Part shown: positions 1 through 8,352 of the stretch, in pieces
How the letters are laid out: each line of letters starts with the position of its first letter
How positions within the stretch are numbered: position 1 is the stretch's first letter
Source of the DNA: Oxalobacteraceae bacterium
Lineage (GTDB): Bacteria > Pseudomonadota > Gammaproteobacteria > Burkholderiales > Burkholderiaceae_D
Reading direction: 5' to 3'
NCBI GenBank assembly: GCA_013284265.1
Contig: JABTBR010000048.1
Span: 1-58,625, forward strand
Length of the DNA: 58,625 bases
The notes under the pieces: model-generated
Databases searched by the model: none
What the model saw: only the letters and a program-made list of their open reading frames with translations
What the model was told of the DNA's origin: nothing
Position numbers and translations under genes: made by a program

Positions 1-28
1 CCCCCCCGGCTCTTTGCCTTGGGTTTAA
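1..28. repeat. Partial copy of dispersed palindromic repeat (copy A)
   Basis: The window opens inside the right end of the repeat found complete at 26099, 42705 and 44336. The visible part is a C-run, CGGCTCTTT and the terminal GCCTTGGGTTT. It lies 37 bases beyond the 3' end of the DedA–rhodanese gene. The left end is outside the window. Confidence 0.7.
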
Positions 29-65
29 ATAGCGTTGCGGCGTCGTAGCGCCAGGGCGAAATGAC

Positions 66-1064
66 TTAACCGAGCGTAGCGCCGGTATTGTTGACGGCGT
101 CGCCGCCATGCTCGGGACGATCGTGGTGTTCGGCACGGCCTTGCACCGCATCGGCAAACGCCAGCTTCCAGGCATCCAGGCCGCCATGCAGGGGCTTGGC
201 CCGATGGTAGCCATAGGCATGCAACTGCTTGGCCACGTTGGCGGCCGACACATCGTTGGGACAACTGCAGTACACAACGATGTGACTGTCTTTATCGAGC
301 GCGGCAATAGCGGGGATGGGCTCGCCGCCATTGAACAGCACGGCACCAGGCACGGCCGGGTCCAGCATCTGCGCCGTCACGCTGCGCGCATCGACCAGCA
401 CGGTTTGCTTGCCCTGCTCGATCAGGCGCTGCAACTGCTCCACCGTGATGCGCTCGACGTCCACCGCCTGGCGGAAACGCTTGCGCTCCACATATTTAAA
501 CGCCACGAACAGCAGCAACAACACCACCAGCACGGCCAGCGCGGTGCTGCCCATGGTGCTGAGGATGTCCAGCACCTGGTCGACACTGGTATGGAAATAG
601 GCGCCGATGGCGATGCCAACGCCGCTCCAGATCAATCCGCCGAGCACGCTAAAGCCCAGGAACACGGCATGGCTGGTGCCCATGGCGCCGGCCAGCGGCG
701 GCGCGATGGTATTGAAGCCGGGAATGAACTTGGCCACGATCAGGGCTTTCGGCCCCCAGCGCTTGAAATTGTCTTCGGTCTGGCTGACGCAGTAGTCGGG
801 CGACAGCGAAATGCGGCACAGCAGCTTGAGGATGCGCTTGCCGTAGTGGCGGCCGGCACGGAACCAGAAATAGTCGCTGATCAGGCAGGCCAGCATACTG
901 ACGGCCAGCACGGCGGGCCAGCTGAAGTCGCCATCGACGGCCAGTGCACCGGCCACAATCAGGATGGGGAAGGCAGGGATCGGCAAGCCAATCTGTTCGA
1001 TCAGCACGACGGCAAAGACGATCAGCACACCGTATTGCTGCAGCAGGAGAATTAAGTTGGCCAT
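66..1064 (-). CDS. DedA family membrane protein fused to a rhodanese domain
   Basis: 332 residues. Residues about 1–195 are a DedA/SNARE-associated (VTT) membrane domain with several hydrophobic segments and the family-type motif KFIPGFNT near 112–119. DedA proteins are inner-membrane proteins linked to lipid-carrier flipping and envelope homeostasis. After a basic linker (YVERKRFR, near 191–198) a cytoplasmic rhodanese-like domain spans about 205–308, with VLVDAR at its start and an active-loop-like region CSCPNDVS (Cys266, Cys268). The loop is not the usual CxxGxR type, so sulfurtransferase activity is uncertain. The C-terminal tail is His/Asp/Gly-rich. The ATG lies 19 bases after the stop of the ABC ATPase gene, so it is probably the last gene of that operon. 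The family call is secure; the substrate is unknown. Confidence 0.88.
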   Translation of the reverse strand: MANLILLLQQYGVLIVFAVVLIEQIGLPIPAFPILIVAGALAVDGDFSWPAVLAVSMLACLISDYFWFRAGRHYGKRILKLLCRISLSPDYCVSQTEDNFKRWGPKALIVAKFIPGFNTIAPPLAGAMGTSHAVFLGFSVLGGLIWSGVGIAIGAYFHTSVDQVLDILSTMGSTALAVLVVLLLLFVAFKYVERKRFRQAVDVERITVEQLQRLIEQGKQTVLVDARSVTAQMLDPAVPGAVLFNGGEPIPAIAALDKDSHIVVYCSCPNDVSAANVAKQLHAYGYHRAKPLHGGLDAWKLAFADAVQGRAEHHDRPEHGGDAVNNTGATLG

Positions 1065-1083
1065 CCGCTTAGTTTATCTTAAA

Positions 1084-2886
1084 TTACCCCCGGTCGCGTG
1101 CCGCCGAAGGCGCCGCGGCGGCCAGCAGGCTGCGGGTATATGGATGGACCGGGGCGCGGTACAGGGTGTCGGCATCGGCCAGTTCCACCGCCCTGCCCTG
1201 CTGCATTACCAGCACCTGGTCGGCCATATAACGCACCACGGCGAGGTCGTGCGAAATGAAGATATAGGACAGACCGAATTCATCCTGTAAATCCTGCAGC
1301 AGGTTCAGCACCTGGGCCTGCACCGACACATCCAGCGCCGACACCGATTCGTCGCACACCAGCACCTCCGGGCGCATGGTCAGGCAGCGCGCGATGGCGA
1401 TGCGCTGCCGCTGTCCACCGGAAAATTCATGCGGATAGCGCTGGGTCGCCTGGGCCGGCAGGCCAACCCGTTCCAGCCACTGGCAAGCCAGCGCATGGCG
1501 TTCGGCATCGTCACGGCCGATGGCGTGGATGCGCATCGGCTCCATCAGGATCTGCCCGACCGTGAAGCGCGGATTGAGCGAGGCATAGGGATTCTGGAAC
1601 ACGATCTGCAGGCGCCGCCGGTAAGGCTGATAGTCGCGCGCCGACATACCGAGCAGCTCGCGGCCGTCGAACAGCACGCTGCCGCTGCTGGCCTGATGCA
1701 GGCGTAGCAGGGTCAGGCCCAGGGTGGATTTTCCCGAACCGGATTCGCCCACCACGCCCAGCGTGCGGCCACGCGCCAGTGTGAACGACACGTCCTGCAG
1801 CGCATGGAAATCGCGGCGCCCGAACAGGCCTTCGCGCACACGGAAGGCCTTGCTCAAGCCACGCACTTCCAGCACGGTGGCATCGCCCGGGCGGTAGCCG
1901 CGCGGACGTTCAGCACCCGGGGCGGGAATAAGCGGGGATGCAGGCCCGATCTCGGCCTCGGTCACGGCCGCTGCTGCGGCTGCTGCTGCTGCTGCGGCGG
2001 CTGCTGCTGCTGCGGCTGCTGCTGCGGGCACTGCAATGGCAGTGTCCTCGCCCATCACATCGGCGATCACCGGCAGGCGCCAAGGCCGCGCATCATGCGG
2101 TGGGCGACAGGCCAGCAAGGCGCGCGTATAGGCGTCCCGAGGCATACTCAGCACGGTGCCGGCAGGGCCGCTCTCGCGCACTTCGCCGTGGCGCATCACC
2201 ACCACGTGATCGGCGATCTGCGCCACCAGCCCCAGATCATGGGTGATGAACAGCAGCGCCATCTGGCGGCGCCGCTGTAACTGCGCGAGCAGCGCCAGTA
2301 TCTGCTGCTGTACCGTGACATCGAGCGCGGTGGTCGGCTCATCGGCGATCAGCAATGCCGGTTCGCAGGCGATCGCCATGGCGATCATCACGCGCTGCTG
2401 CTGGCCGCCGGACAACTGGCTCGGATAGGCGTCTATCCTGCGCCCAGGTTCGGGAATGCCGACTTCCTCCAGCAAGGCCAGCGTGCGCTGCCTGGCCTGG
2501 CGCCGGCTCATCGCCATATGCAGGCACAGCACCTCGGCGATCTGATAGCCGACCGTCAGCACCGGATTGAGCGAGGACATCGGTTCCTGGAACACCATCG
2601 CGATATCCTTGCCGCACAGCGCGCGCCGTTCGCGCGCCGGCAATGCCAGCAGCTCGCGCCCGGCGAAGCGGATGCTGCTGCCCGGATCGATCACGCTTTG
2701 ATGCGGCGCCAGCAGGCCCATGACGGCCAGCGCGCTGACCGACTTGCCGCTACCCGATTCGCCCACCAGCGCCACCGTGGCGCGCGGCGGCACACAGAAG
2801 GACACGCCCTTCAGCGCCGGCGTCAGTGCGCCGCCATCGCCGCGGAACTGGACCCGCAGGTCGCGCACGTCGAGCAGATTATCCAT
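1084..2886 (-). CDS. Dual ATP-binding subunit of peptide ABC transporter (YejF/DppDF type)
   Basis: 600 residues from the ATG at 2886 (MDNLLDV), preferred over an in-frame start 24 bases upstream because it gives the normal N-terminus. Two complete nucleotide-binding domains are present. The first has Walker A GESGSGKS (42–49), signature LSGGQQQR (158–165) and Walker B LLIADEP (178–184). The second repeats these with GESGSGKST, FSGGQRQR and VLVCDES. Such fused ATPases energise oligopeptide/nickel-type importers (E. coli YejF is the model). The linker holds 20 consecutive alanines encoded at 1966–2025. The start overlaps the stop of the upstream permease gene by 8 bases. Peptide import is the likely role; the substrate is not shown by the sequence. 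Confidence 0.9.
   Translation of the reverse strand: MDNLLDVRDLRVQFRGDGGALTPALKGVSFCVPPRATVALVGESGSGKSVSALAVMGLLAPHQSVIDPGSSIRFAGRELLALPARERRALCGKDIAMVFQEPMSSLNPVLTVGYQIAEVLCLHMAMSRRQARQRTLALLEEVGIPEPGRRIDAYPSQLSGGQQQRVMIAMAIACEPALLIADEPTTALDVTVQQQILALLAQLQRRRQMALLFITHDLGLVAQIADHVVVMRHGEVRESGPAGTVLSMPRDAYTRALLACRPPHDARPWRLPVIADVMGEDTAIAVPAAAAAAAAAAAAAAAAAAAAVTEAEIGPASPLIPAPGAERPRGYRPGDATVLEVRGLSKAFRVREGLFGRRDFHALQDVSFTLARGRTLGVVGESGSGKSTLGLTLLRLHQASSGSVLFDGRELLGMSARDYQPYRRRLQIVFQNPYASLNPRFTVGQILMEPMRIHAIGRDDAERHALACQWLERVGLPAQATQRYPHEFSGGQRQRIAIARCLTMRPEVLVCDESVSALDVSVQAQVLNLLQDLQDEFGLSYIFISHDLAVVRYMADQVLVMQQGRAVELADADTLYRAPVHPYTRSLLAAAAPSAARDRG
1966..2025. repeat. Alanine-codon microsatellite inside the ABC ATPase gene
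   Basis: Twenty consecutive GCN codons (mostly GCA and GCC, read on the minus strand) encode a pure alanine tract between the two ATPase domains. Mixed codons interrupt perfect triplet repetition, but short GCA runs remain that could slip during replication. Confidence 0.9.
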
Positions 2887-3952
2887 GCGCCACCCTGGGG
2901 TCGAGCGCATCGCGCAGCGCGTCGGCCAGCAGCGACAGCGCCGTCACCAGCAGCGCCATGGCCAGCGTGGCGGCGCACAATTGCCACCAGATCCCCAATA
3001 ACAATTCGCCCTGCGCCTCGCTCAGCATGCTGCCCCAGGACACCACGCCGACCGGCACGCCAAAGCCGAGAAAATTCAGGATCACTTCGGCCTTGATAAA
3101 GCCGACCGACAGTATCGACAGCTGCACCAGCGCCACATGGCTGACGTTGGGAAAAATATGCAGCGCCATGCGGCGCCAGTGCGAGGCACCGATGGCCTCG
3201 GCCGCCAGCACATATTCGCGGCCCTTGTGGCGCAGGTACTCGGCGCGCATCAGCCGGTACGGGCCGGTCCAGCCGGTCAGACCCAGGATCAGCACAATGC
3301 TGGCGACGCCTTTTTGCTGCAGCACGGCGGCCACCGTCAGTATCATCAGTATCGATGGAATGGCGGTGAAGACGCTATAAAACCAGTTGAAGAAGTCGTC
3401 CACCCAGCCGCCCGCATAGCCCGAGAGCGCACCGAACAACGTGCCCAGCCCCACCGCCAACAGGGCCGCCGCCAGCCCGACCAGCACCGAGGTCTGCGCG
3501 CCCTTGATGGTTTTTTTGACGATGTCGTGCCCCCATTTGTCGGCCCCGAACGGCAGGCGCGCGCGCAAGGCAGCCGCGCCGCCGGCCGGAGCCTGCGCCG
3601 CCAATTGCGTCCGCAGCGCGCGCAAGTCGTCGGCCAAGGGATCGAAGGGGTTGACCGGGTCCGCTCCGGCCGGCGTCGCGGCGGCACCGGTGTCGGCCCT
3701 GGCGCCGGCGTCTGCGCTGCCGCCCATGCCGGGCGATGGCGATACCGTGCTCGTCAATCCGGGCGGCGCATAGCTGATCGCCACCTCGCGCTCCCAGTCC
3801 GCCGCCACCAGCCCGGCCGCGGACAACAGCAGCAACAGCAGGAAGGCCACCACGACAGCCAGCGCCGCCAGCGCCAGCCGGTCGCTGCGCAAACGGCGCC
3901 AGGCCAGCGACCACAGGCCGACCGAATACAGGGGAGCGGCGTGGCCCATCAT
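2879..3952 (-). CDS. Peptide ABC transporter permease, second subunit (YejE/DppC type)
   Basis: 357 residues from the ATG at 3952, which overlaps the stop of the preceding permease as ATGA. Longer in-frame starts give an N-terminus unlike any permease. One hydrophobic segment near 30–55 is followed by an unusually long low-complexity periplasmic stretch (Gly/Ala/Pro-rich, roughly 60–150). The BPD_transp_1 domain follows, with the EAA-loop sequence EAIGASHWRRMALHIFPN. The C-terminus DALDPRV is typical of DppC/OppC permeases. It pairs with the permease at 3949–4887 and the ATPase at 1084–2886 as an inner-membrane importer. The long extracytoplasmic insert is the odd feature. No periplasmic binding protein gene adjoins it. 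Confidence 0.88.
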   Translation of the reverse strand: MMGHAAPLYSVGLWSLAWRRLRSDRLALAALAVVVAFLLLLLLSAAGLVAADWEREVAISYAPPGLTSTVSPSPGMGGSADAGARADTGAAATPAGADPVNPFDPLADDLRALRTQLAAQAPAGGAAALRARLPFGADKWGHDIVKKTIKGAQTSVLVGLAAALLAVGLGTLFGALSGYAGGWVDDFFNWFYSVFTAIPSILMILTVAAVLQQKGVASIVLILGLTGWTGPYRLMRAEYLRHKGREYVLAAEAIGASHWRRMALHIFPNVSHVALVQLSILSVGFIKAEVILNFLGFGVPVGVVSWGSMLSEAQGELLLGIWWQLCAATLAMALLVTALSLLADALRDALDPRVAHG

Positions 3953-4887
3953 TGCAACTGCACCCGTGGGTCGAGCGCCTGATATAACAGGTCGGTCAGC
4001 AGATTGAACACCATCGTGGCGATGGCTACACAGACAGTAATCGCTTTGATCACCGGAAAGTCGCTGCGTTCGACCGCCAGGATCACTTCGCGTCCGATGC
4101 CGGGAATGCCAAAGAAGCGCTCCAGCAAAAACGCGCCGATCAGCAGCGCCGGCAAGCTGGCCATCACATGGGTCAGGATGGGAATGGCGGCGTTGCGCAG
4201 CACATGCACCCACATCACCCGCCCTTCACTCAGCCCCTTGGCGCGCGCGGTACGCACATAATCCTGCCCCACCTCATCGAGCATGAAACTGCGGTACAGC
4301 CGCAAGGTGGGCGCCAGCGAAACCGCCAGCCCGATCAGCAGCGGCAGGCTGACGTAGTGGCGCAGGCTGTCGCCCAGGCTGCTGCCCCAGCCTTGCACCG
4401 GGAACAGGCCCAACTGGTAAGCCAAACCGTATTGGAAAGCGATGATGTAGACCAGGATGCTGACCGACATGCCGGCCGTGCAGGCCAGCATCACCATCCG
4501 GTCGCTCAGCGAACCGCGCACGAAGGCGAGCGCCAGCGCCAGCGCGACACCGCACAGGGTTTCGAGGACAGTCAGGGGCAGCAGCAAGGTCAGCGAGGGG
4601 CCGAGGCGACTGGCGATCAGCGCGGAAACGTTTTCGCCGGTGGCCCAGCTTTGGCCGAAGTCAAAAGTGGCGATCTGCCCTATAAATATCCACAACTGCA
4701 CGTAATAGGGCTGATCGACACCCAACTGGCGGCGAATGTTGGCAATACTGGCGGCGTCGGACATCTTGCCCGCTAATATATAGGCGGGATCGCCGCCCAC
4801 CCAGTTGAACAGGATGAACAGCAGGAGCACGACGCCCAGCAGGGTCGGCAGCATCTGCCACAGGCGGCGTATGAAATAGGCAGGCAT
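3949..4887 (-). CDS. Peptide ABC transporter permease, first subunit (YejB/DppB type)
   Basis: 312 residues. The N-terminus MPAYFIRRLWQMLPTLLGV is the classical DppB/OppB start, followed by an extracytoplasmic region (GDPAYILAG, LGVDQPYYVQLW) and five further hydrophobic segments. The EAA-type loop reads ARAKGLSEGRVMWVHVLRNA. It ends LDPRVQLQ. It is the first gene of a minus-strand operon (permease, permease, ATPase, probably DedA), divergent from the TonB receptor gene at 5114. Together these could move a substrate that has crossed the outer membrane through the neighbouring receptors; that link is inferred from position only. Confidence 0.9.
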   Translation of the reverse strand: MPAYFIRRLWQMLPTLLGVVLLLFILFNWVGGDPAYILAGKMSDAASIANIRRQLGVDQPYYVQLWIFIGQIATFDFGQSWATGENVSALIASRLGPSLTLLLPLTVLETLCGVALALALAFVRGSLSDRMVMLACTAGMSVSILVYIIAFQYGLAYQLGLFPVQGWGSSLGDSLRHYVSLPLLIGLAVSLAPTLRLYRSFMLDEVGQDYVRTARAKGLSEGRVMWVHVLRNAAIPILTHVMASLPALLIGAFLLERFFGIPGIGREVILAVERSDFPVIKAITVCVAIATMVFNLLTDLLYQALDPRVQLQ

Positions 4888-4935
4888 CCTTTCAACAATA
4901 CTTCATTTCTTTACCATCAATCAAATATCAATCGT

Positions 4936-4950
4936 ATAAACGTTGTTTAT
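4936..4950. promoter_or_regulatory. Palindrome in the divergent ABC/TonB receptor promoter region
   Basis: ATAAAC-GTT-GTTTAT is a perfect 6-bp inverted repeat with a 3-nt spacer in the 226-bp gap between the divergent genes. It is 23 bp upstream of the predicted –35 of the receptor gene and 49 bp upstream of the permease start, a suitable place for a shared operator. No regulator can be named. Confidence 0.35.
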
Positions 4951-4972
4951 CCATCCACGCACCGGTTTCACG

Positions 4973-5002
4973 TTGACATGTTATCTACGCCGATGGTTTC
5001 AT
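4973..5002 (+). promoter_or_regulatory. Predicted sigma-70 promoter of the first TonB receptor gene
   Basis: A perfect TTGACA (4973–4978) is separated by 18 bp from TTTCAT (4997–5002). The same layout (TTGACA, 18 bp, TTTGAT) precedes both later receptor genes of this cluster. The transcript would carry a leader of roughly 100 nt. Confidence 0.45.
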
Positions 5003-5113
5003 CTTTCGGTTGCGGAATGATCTTCCATAACTCTTGCCGTCGACGCAAGCGGGTCAAACGGCCCGATTGCGACTGATAACGAATAACAAACCGTTCATTT
5101 TGGAGTGCTGGTA

Positions 5114-7786
5114 ATGATGAGAGAAACAGTTTTGAGCCTGTCTGTGCGACGTATCTTCGCGGGCAGCATCGCGGTAGCGGGCATGGGCTTGATGGCCCAG
5201 GCAGCGGTGGCACAGGAAGCAGCGGCCGAACCTAAAATGCAACGGGTCGAAGTGACCGGTTCCTCGATCAAGCGCCTGGTGTCGGAAACCTCCACCCCCT
5301 TGTCGGTCTTCAAGGCTGATGAGTTCATCAAGCAAGGCTTGACCACCGCGGCCGAAGTACTGGACCGCATTCCATCGAACACTTCCGGCATGGGCGCCGG
5401 CAACGCGGTCGGCGGCAACTACAGCGGCCTGCCGACCGGCGGCCAGGCCAGCGCCGACTTGCGCGGCCTCGGCGGCGACAAAACCCTGGTGCTGCTGAAC
5501 GGCCGCCGCCTGGCCAACCATCCTTACGATGGCAAAAGCGTCGACCTGAACATCATTCCAATTACCGCCCTTGAGCGCGTGGAAGTGCTGCGCGACGGCG
5601 CCTCGGCCATCTACGGCACTGACGCCATCGGCGGCGTCATCAACTTCATTACCAAGCGCTCCGTCAATGCGACCACCATCACGGCCGAGGCGATCATGCC
5701 CCGCGGCGATGGCGCCGATGAAAAACGCGTCAATCTGTCGACCGGTTTCGGCAACCTGGCCACGGACGGCTACAACCTGTTCGGCGTGGTCGATTACCAC
5801 AAGCAGGATGTAATGACCTCGCAGCAGCGCGAGTTCTCCAAGACCGGCGTGATTCCTTCGCACGGCCTGTTCCTGACCTCGGGTACCACTTTCCCGGGTA
5901 ACTATGGCTACGGCAACGTCCGGGGCAATCCTGGCGCCGCCTCTGGTTGCCTGCCACCGTTTTCGGTACCTAGCGATGATGGCAAGACCTGCCGCCAGGA
6001 TTACACCCGCTTGATCGACAATCTGCCTGAGCAGGAACAGTCCACCTTCTTCGGCAAAGGCAGCTTCAAGCTCGGCGAAGATCACAATGGCGCGATCGAA
6101 TTCCTGCATGCGGAAAACAAGGTGATGTCGCGTACCGCGCCGCCGCCGCAAACCGGTCTGGTGCTGACCAGCGCCAGCAAATACTATCCGGGCAACTCCG
6201 GCGGCGTTCCGGCCCAGGCTGGCGTCGTTGGCCAGGACCTGTCGGTCAGCTGGCGTCCTACCGAAGCGGGCCAGCGCCGCATCAATTCCAAGGGCACGGC
6301 GGACCGCCTGGTCGGCTCGCTCGACGGCTTGATCGGCGGCTGGGACTATAAAGCCGGCCTGAGCCACTCGATCAGCAAATCGTCGGAAGATTTCACCGGC
6401 GGTTACGTACAGGATTCCGGCTTCGCCGCCGGTGTACTCAACGGCACGCTGAACCCGTTCGGCCTGCAGGATGCTGCCGGTAAAGCCTATCTGGATTCGG
6501 TCGCCCTGCGTGGCCAGGTACAGAGCGCCAAAGCCACCAGTACCGGTCTTGACGCCACCTTCAGCCGCGAACTGATGGATCTGCCAGGCGGCAAGCTGGG
6601 GCTGGCCGTCGGTGGCGAACTGCGCCGTGAAAAATCCGATTTCTACGTCAACCGTACCATCGCCTCCCAGGCAGCCAGTTCCGGCCTGTCCGGCTCGCTC
6701 TCGACCAATGGCTCGCGCAATATCGAAGCGGTGTTCGCCGAGGTGCGACTGCCAGTGCAGAAAAATCTGGAACTGTCGTTCGCTACCCGCTTCGACAATT
6801 ACAGCGACGCCGGCAACACCACCAATCCAAAAATGAGCCTGCGCTGGGAACCGGCCAAGGAAGTGGTGGTACGCGGCTCGGCCAGCACCGGCTTCCGCGC
6901 CCCATCGCTGTTCGAGAAAAACGCGCCGCCGTCGAAGAACGACACCAGCAACGAGTATAGCGATCCCTTCCTGTGCCCGGACGGCGTGCCGGCCAATCTG
7001 CCAGGCTCGAAGCCTTTGCTCGATTGCAATCTGCAACAATTCAAACTGCAGGGCGGCAATAAAGACCTGAAGCCGGAAAAATCGAAAACCTTCTCCGCCG
7101 GCATCGTCATCGAGCCAGTGCCACAAGTCACGCTGGCCGTGGACTACTGGAATATCCAGCTCAAAGACAAGATTGCTCCGCTGCCGGAAACTCTGATCTA
7201 CGGCAATCCGGTCAAATACAAAGACCTGTTCCTGCGCAATCCTGACGGTTCGGCCTTCGCCATCAGCAACTTCATCAACAATCTGGGCGAAGTCAAAACC
7301 GATGGCGTCGATCTCTCGCTGACGCTGCGCGCCCCGCGTTCGGACTTTGGCAGCTTCACCTTCACCCTGGATGGCACTTACGTCCATAAATACGCCTACC
7401 AGGTGGAGCGCAACGGTGAGTTCGACGAAAACGTCGGCCGCAACGTGAACGACAATGTGGTCTTCCGCTGGAAACACAATGCCGCGCTGAACTGGAAACT
7501 GGGCGTCTGGAGCGCTACCCTGGCCCAGAACTACAAGTCCGCCTATACCGACCAGAACGCGGTGGACCCGGAGTTCAAACAGGACGTTTCCTCGTACAGC
7601 CTGTGGAACCTGTCCGGCAGCTACACCGGTATCAAGGGCCTGACCCTGACCGCCGGCGTGAAAAACCTGCTCGATAAAGATCCACCGTTCTCGAACCAGG
7701 GCACGCTGTTCCAGAAAGGTTATGATCCACGCTACACCGACGCGGTCGGCCGTGCCATCTACCTGCGCGGTAGCTACACCTTCTGA
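5114..7786 (+). CDS. TonB-dependent outer-membrane receptor 1
   Basis: 890 residues from the ATG at 5114, preceded by GGAG at 5102–5105; an in-frame GTG at 5105 falls inside that ribosome site. A signal peptide covers about the first 33 residues (ends AQAAVAQ). The plug domain (about 40–170) starts with RVEVTGSSIKR and contains LVLLNGRRLANH, RVEVLRDGASAIYG and GGVINFITK. The rest is a 22-strand-type beta barrel ending in the outer-membrane signature GSYTF. Such receptors use TonB energy to take up large or scarce substrates. It is a paralogue of the two receptors downstream but clearly more diverged. The ligand is unknown; a divergent peptide-type ABC transporter makes peptides or peptide-like compounds a reasonable guess. 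Confidence 0.92.
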   Translation: MMRETVLSLSVRRIFAGSIAVAGMGLMAQAAVAQEAAAEPKMQRVEVTGSSIKRLVSETSTPLSVFKADEFIKQGLTTAAEVLDRIPSNTSGMGAGNAVGGNYSGLPTGGQASADLRGLGGDKTLVLLNGRRLANHPYDGKSVDLNIIPITALERVEVLRDGASAIYGTDAIGGVINFITKRSVNATTITAEAIMPRGDGADEKRVNLSTGFGNLATDGYNLFGVVDYHKQDVMTSQQREFSKTGVIPSHGLFLTSGTTFPGNYGYGNVRGNPGAASGCLPPFSVPSDDGKTCRQDYTRLIDNLPEQEQSTFFGKGSFKLGEDHNGAIEFLHAENKVMSRTAPPPQTGLVLTSASKYYPGNSGGVPAQAGVVGQDLSVSWRPTEAGQRRINSKGTADRLVGSLDGLIGGWDYKAGLSHSISKSSEDFTGGYVQDSGFAAGVLNGTLNPFGLQDAAGKAYLDSVALRGQVQSAKATSTGLDATFSRELMDLPGGKLGLAVGGELRREKSDFYVNRTIASQAASSGLSGSLSTNGSRNIEAVFAEVRLPVQKNLELSFATRFDNYSDAGNTTNPKMSLRWEPAKEVVVRGSASTGFRAPSLFEKNAPPSKNDTSNEYSDPFLCPDGVPANLPGSKPLLDCNLQQFKLQGGNKDLKPEKSKTFSAGIVIEPVPQVTLAVDYWNIQLKDKIAPLPETLIYGNPVKYKDLFLRNPDGSAFAISNFINNLGEVKTDGVDLSLTLRAPRSDFGSFTFTLDGTYVHKYAYQVERNGEFDENVGRNVNDNVVFRWKHNAALNWKLGVWSATLAQNYKSAYTDQNAVDPEFKQDVSSYSLWNLSGSYTGIKGLTLTAGVKNLLDKDPPFSNQGTLFQKGYDPRYTDAVGRAIYLRGSYTF

Positions 7787-7850
7787 GTTGTCGGGATTTG
7801 AATATACCGCTTTATAAATTAAAGTAGTTAAATATTCATTTGCAAATTAA

Positions 7851-7896
7851 AACACCGGATTTTCTGGCTTTTTTAGCCGGATTTCCGGTGTTTTTC
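7851..7896 (+). terminator. Rho-independent terminator after TonB receptor 1
   Basis: AACACCGGA (7851–7859) pairs with TCCGGTGTT (7884–7892). A smaller inner hairpin (GGCTTTTTTAGCC) lies in the loop and a T-run follows. It lies 64 bp after the stop codon. Confidence 0.75.
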
Positions 7897-8151
7897 ATTT
7901 CCAGGAAGCATTTCATTTCCAATAAAACCATTATCAATAATGAATGATTAATTTATACGTAAAGCCCTTAGGCATGCCACCTGTCGTATAAAAGTAACGT
8001 TTTATTGGAAGGATTTGTCAGCATTGCCAATCCGTCACTGCACCAAGGTGTTTCTTCCTTACGACGAAGCCACAATATTTTCACTGTTTATTCCAAAAAA
8101 ACCTGCTGCATCCGACGAAATCAGGGGGCTCGCACCAAATTAGAGCGTTTT

Positions 8152-8166
8152 TGGCACAAAAATCGC
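8152..8166 (+). promoter_or_regulatory. Possible sigma-54 promoter upstream of TonB receptor 2
   Basis: TGGCAC-AAAAA-TCGC keeps the GG and GC dinucleotides at the required 10-bp separation. It lies 187 bp before the start of the receptor gene and upstream of the conserved sigma-70-like element. No equivalent is found before receptor 3, so it may be chance. Confidence 0.25.
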
Positions 8167-8223
8167 GCATTCTTGACCTTGCAAAAAATATCGCTCGCCA
8201 GCAGCCGGAATAAATTTTCTAGA

Positions 8224-8253
8224 TTGACACTGTTGATCGGGGGATGTTTTGAT
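8224..8253 (+). promoter_or_regulatory. Predicted promoter of TonB receptor 2
   Basis: TTGACA (8224–8229), an 18-bp spacer and TTTGAT (8248–8253). Element and spacing are retained in the second copy. Start of transcription is expected near 8260. Confidence 0.5.
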
Positions 8254-8262
8254 TAGGCCTTG

Positions 8263-8278
8263 AAACGATTAGTCGTTT
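8263..8278 (+). promoter_or_regulatory. Conserved palindrome at the expected transcription start (receptor 2)
   Basis: AAACGA-TTAG-TCGTTT is a perfect 6-bp inverted repeat with a 4-nt loop. The flanks (TTG before, TTTTTTCAA after) can extend it as a bulged hairpin. It begins within a few bases of the predicted transcript start, so it could be a repressor operator or a 5' mRNA hairpin. It is unchanged in the second copy although neighbouring bases differ. Confidence 0.5.
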
Positions 8279-8352
8279 TTTCAATGGTGGTGTGCCACTT
8301 GCTCAGAACAATACTCATAACGTGTCCATAGTTTTAATTCGGGAGTTACATA

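Larger units (their letters stand above)
8212..8352 (+). repeat. Conserved promoter/leader, first copy (receptor 2)
   Basis: About 140 bp, from AAATTTTCTAGATTGACAC to the ribosome site GGGAG (8341–8345), nearly identical to 11441–11580 before the next receptor. Sequence further upstream is unrelated, so the duplication unit begins here. It holds TTGACA (8224–8229), TTTGAT (8248–8253) and the palindrome described separately. Confidence 0.85.

Noticed and set aside
1804..2280. Cys/Gly-rich plus-strand frame with a striking poly-Cys/Gly stretch
   Set aside because: It is the antisense of the alanine-codon repeat in the ABC ATPase gene.
8005..8256. 83-codon frame between receptors 1 and 2
   Set aside because: It runs into the promoter of receptor 2, has no ribosome site and is absent from the matching region before receptor 3.
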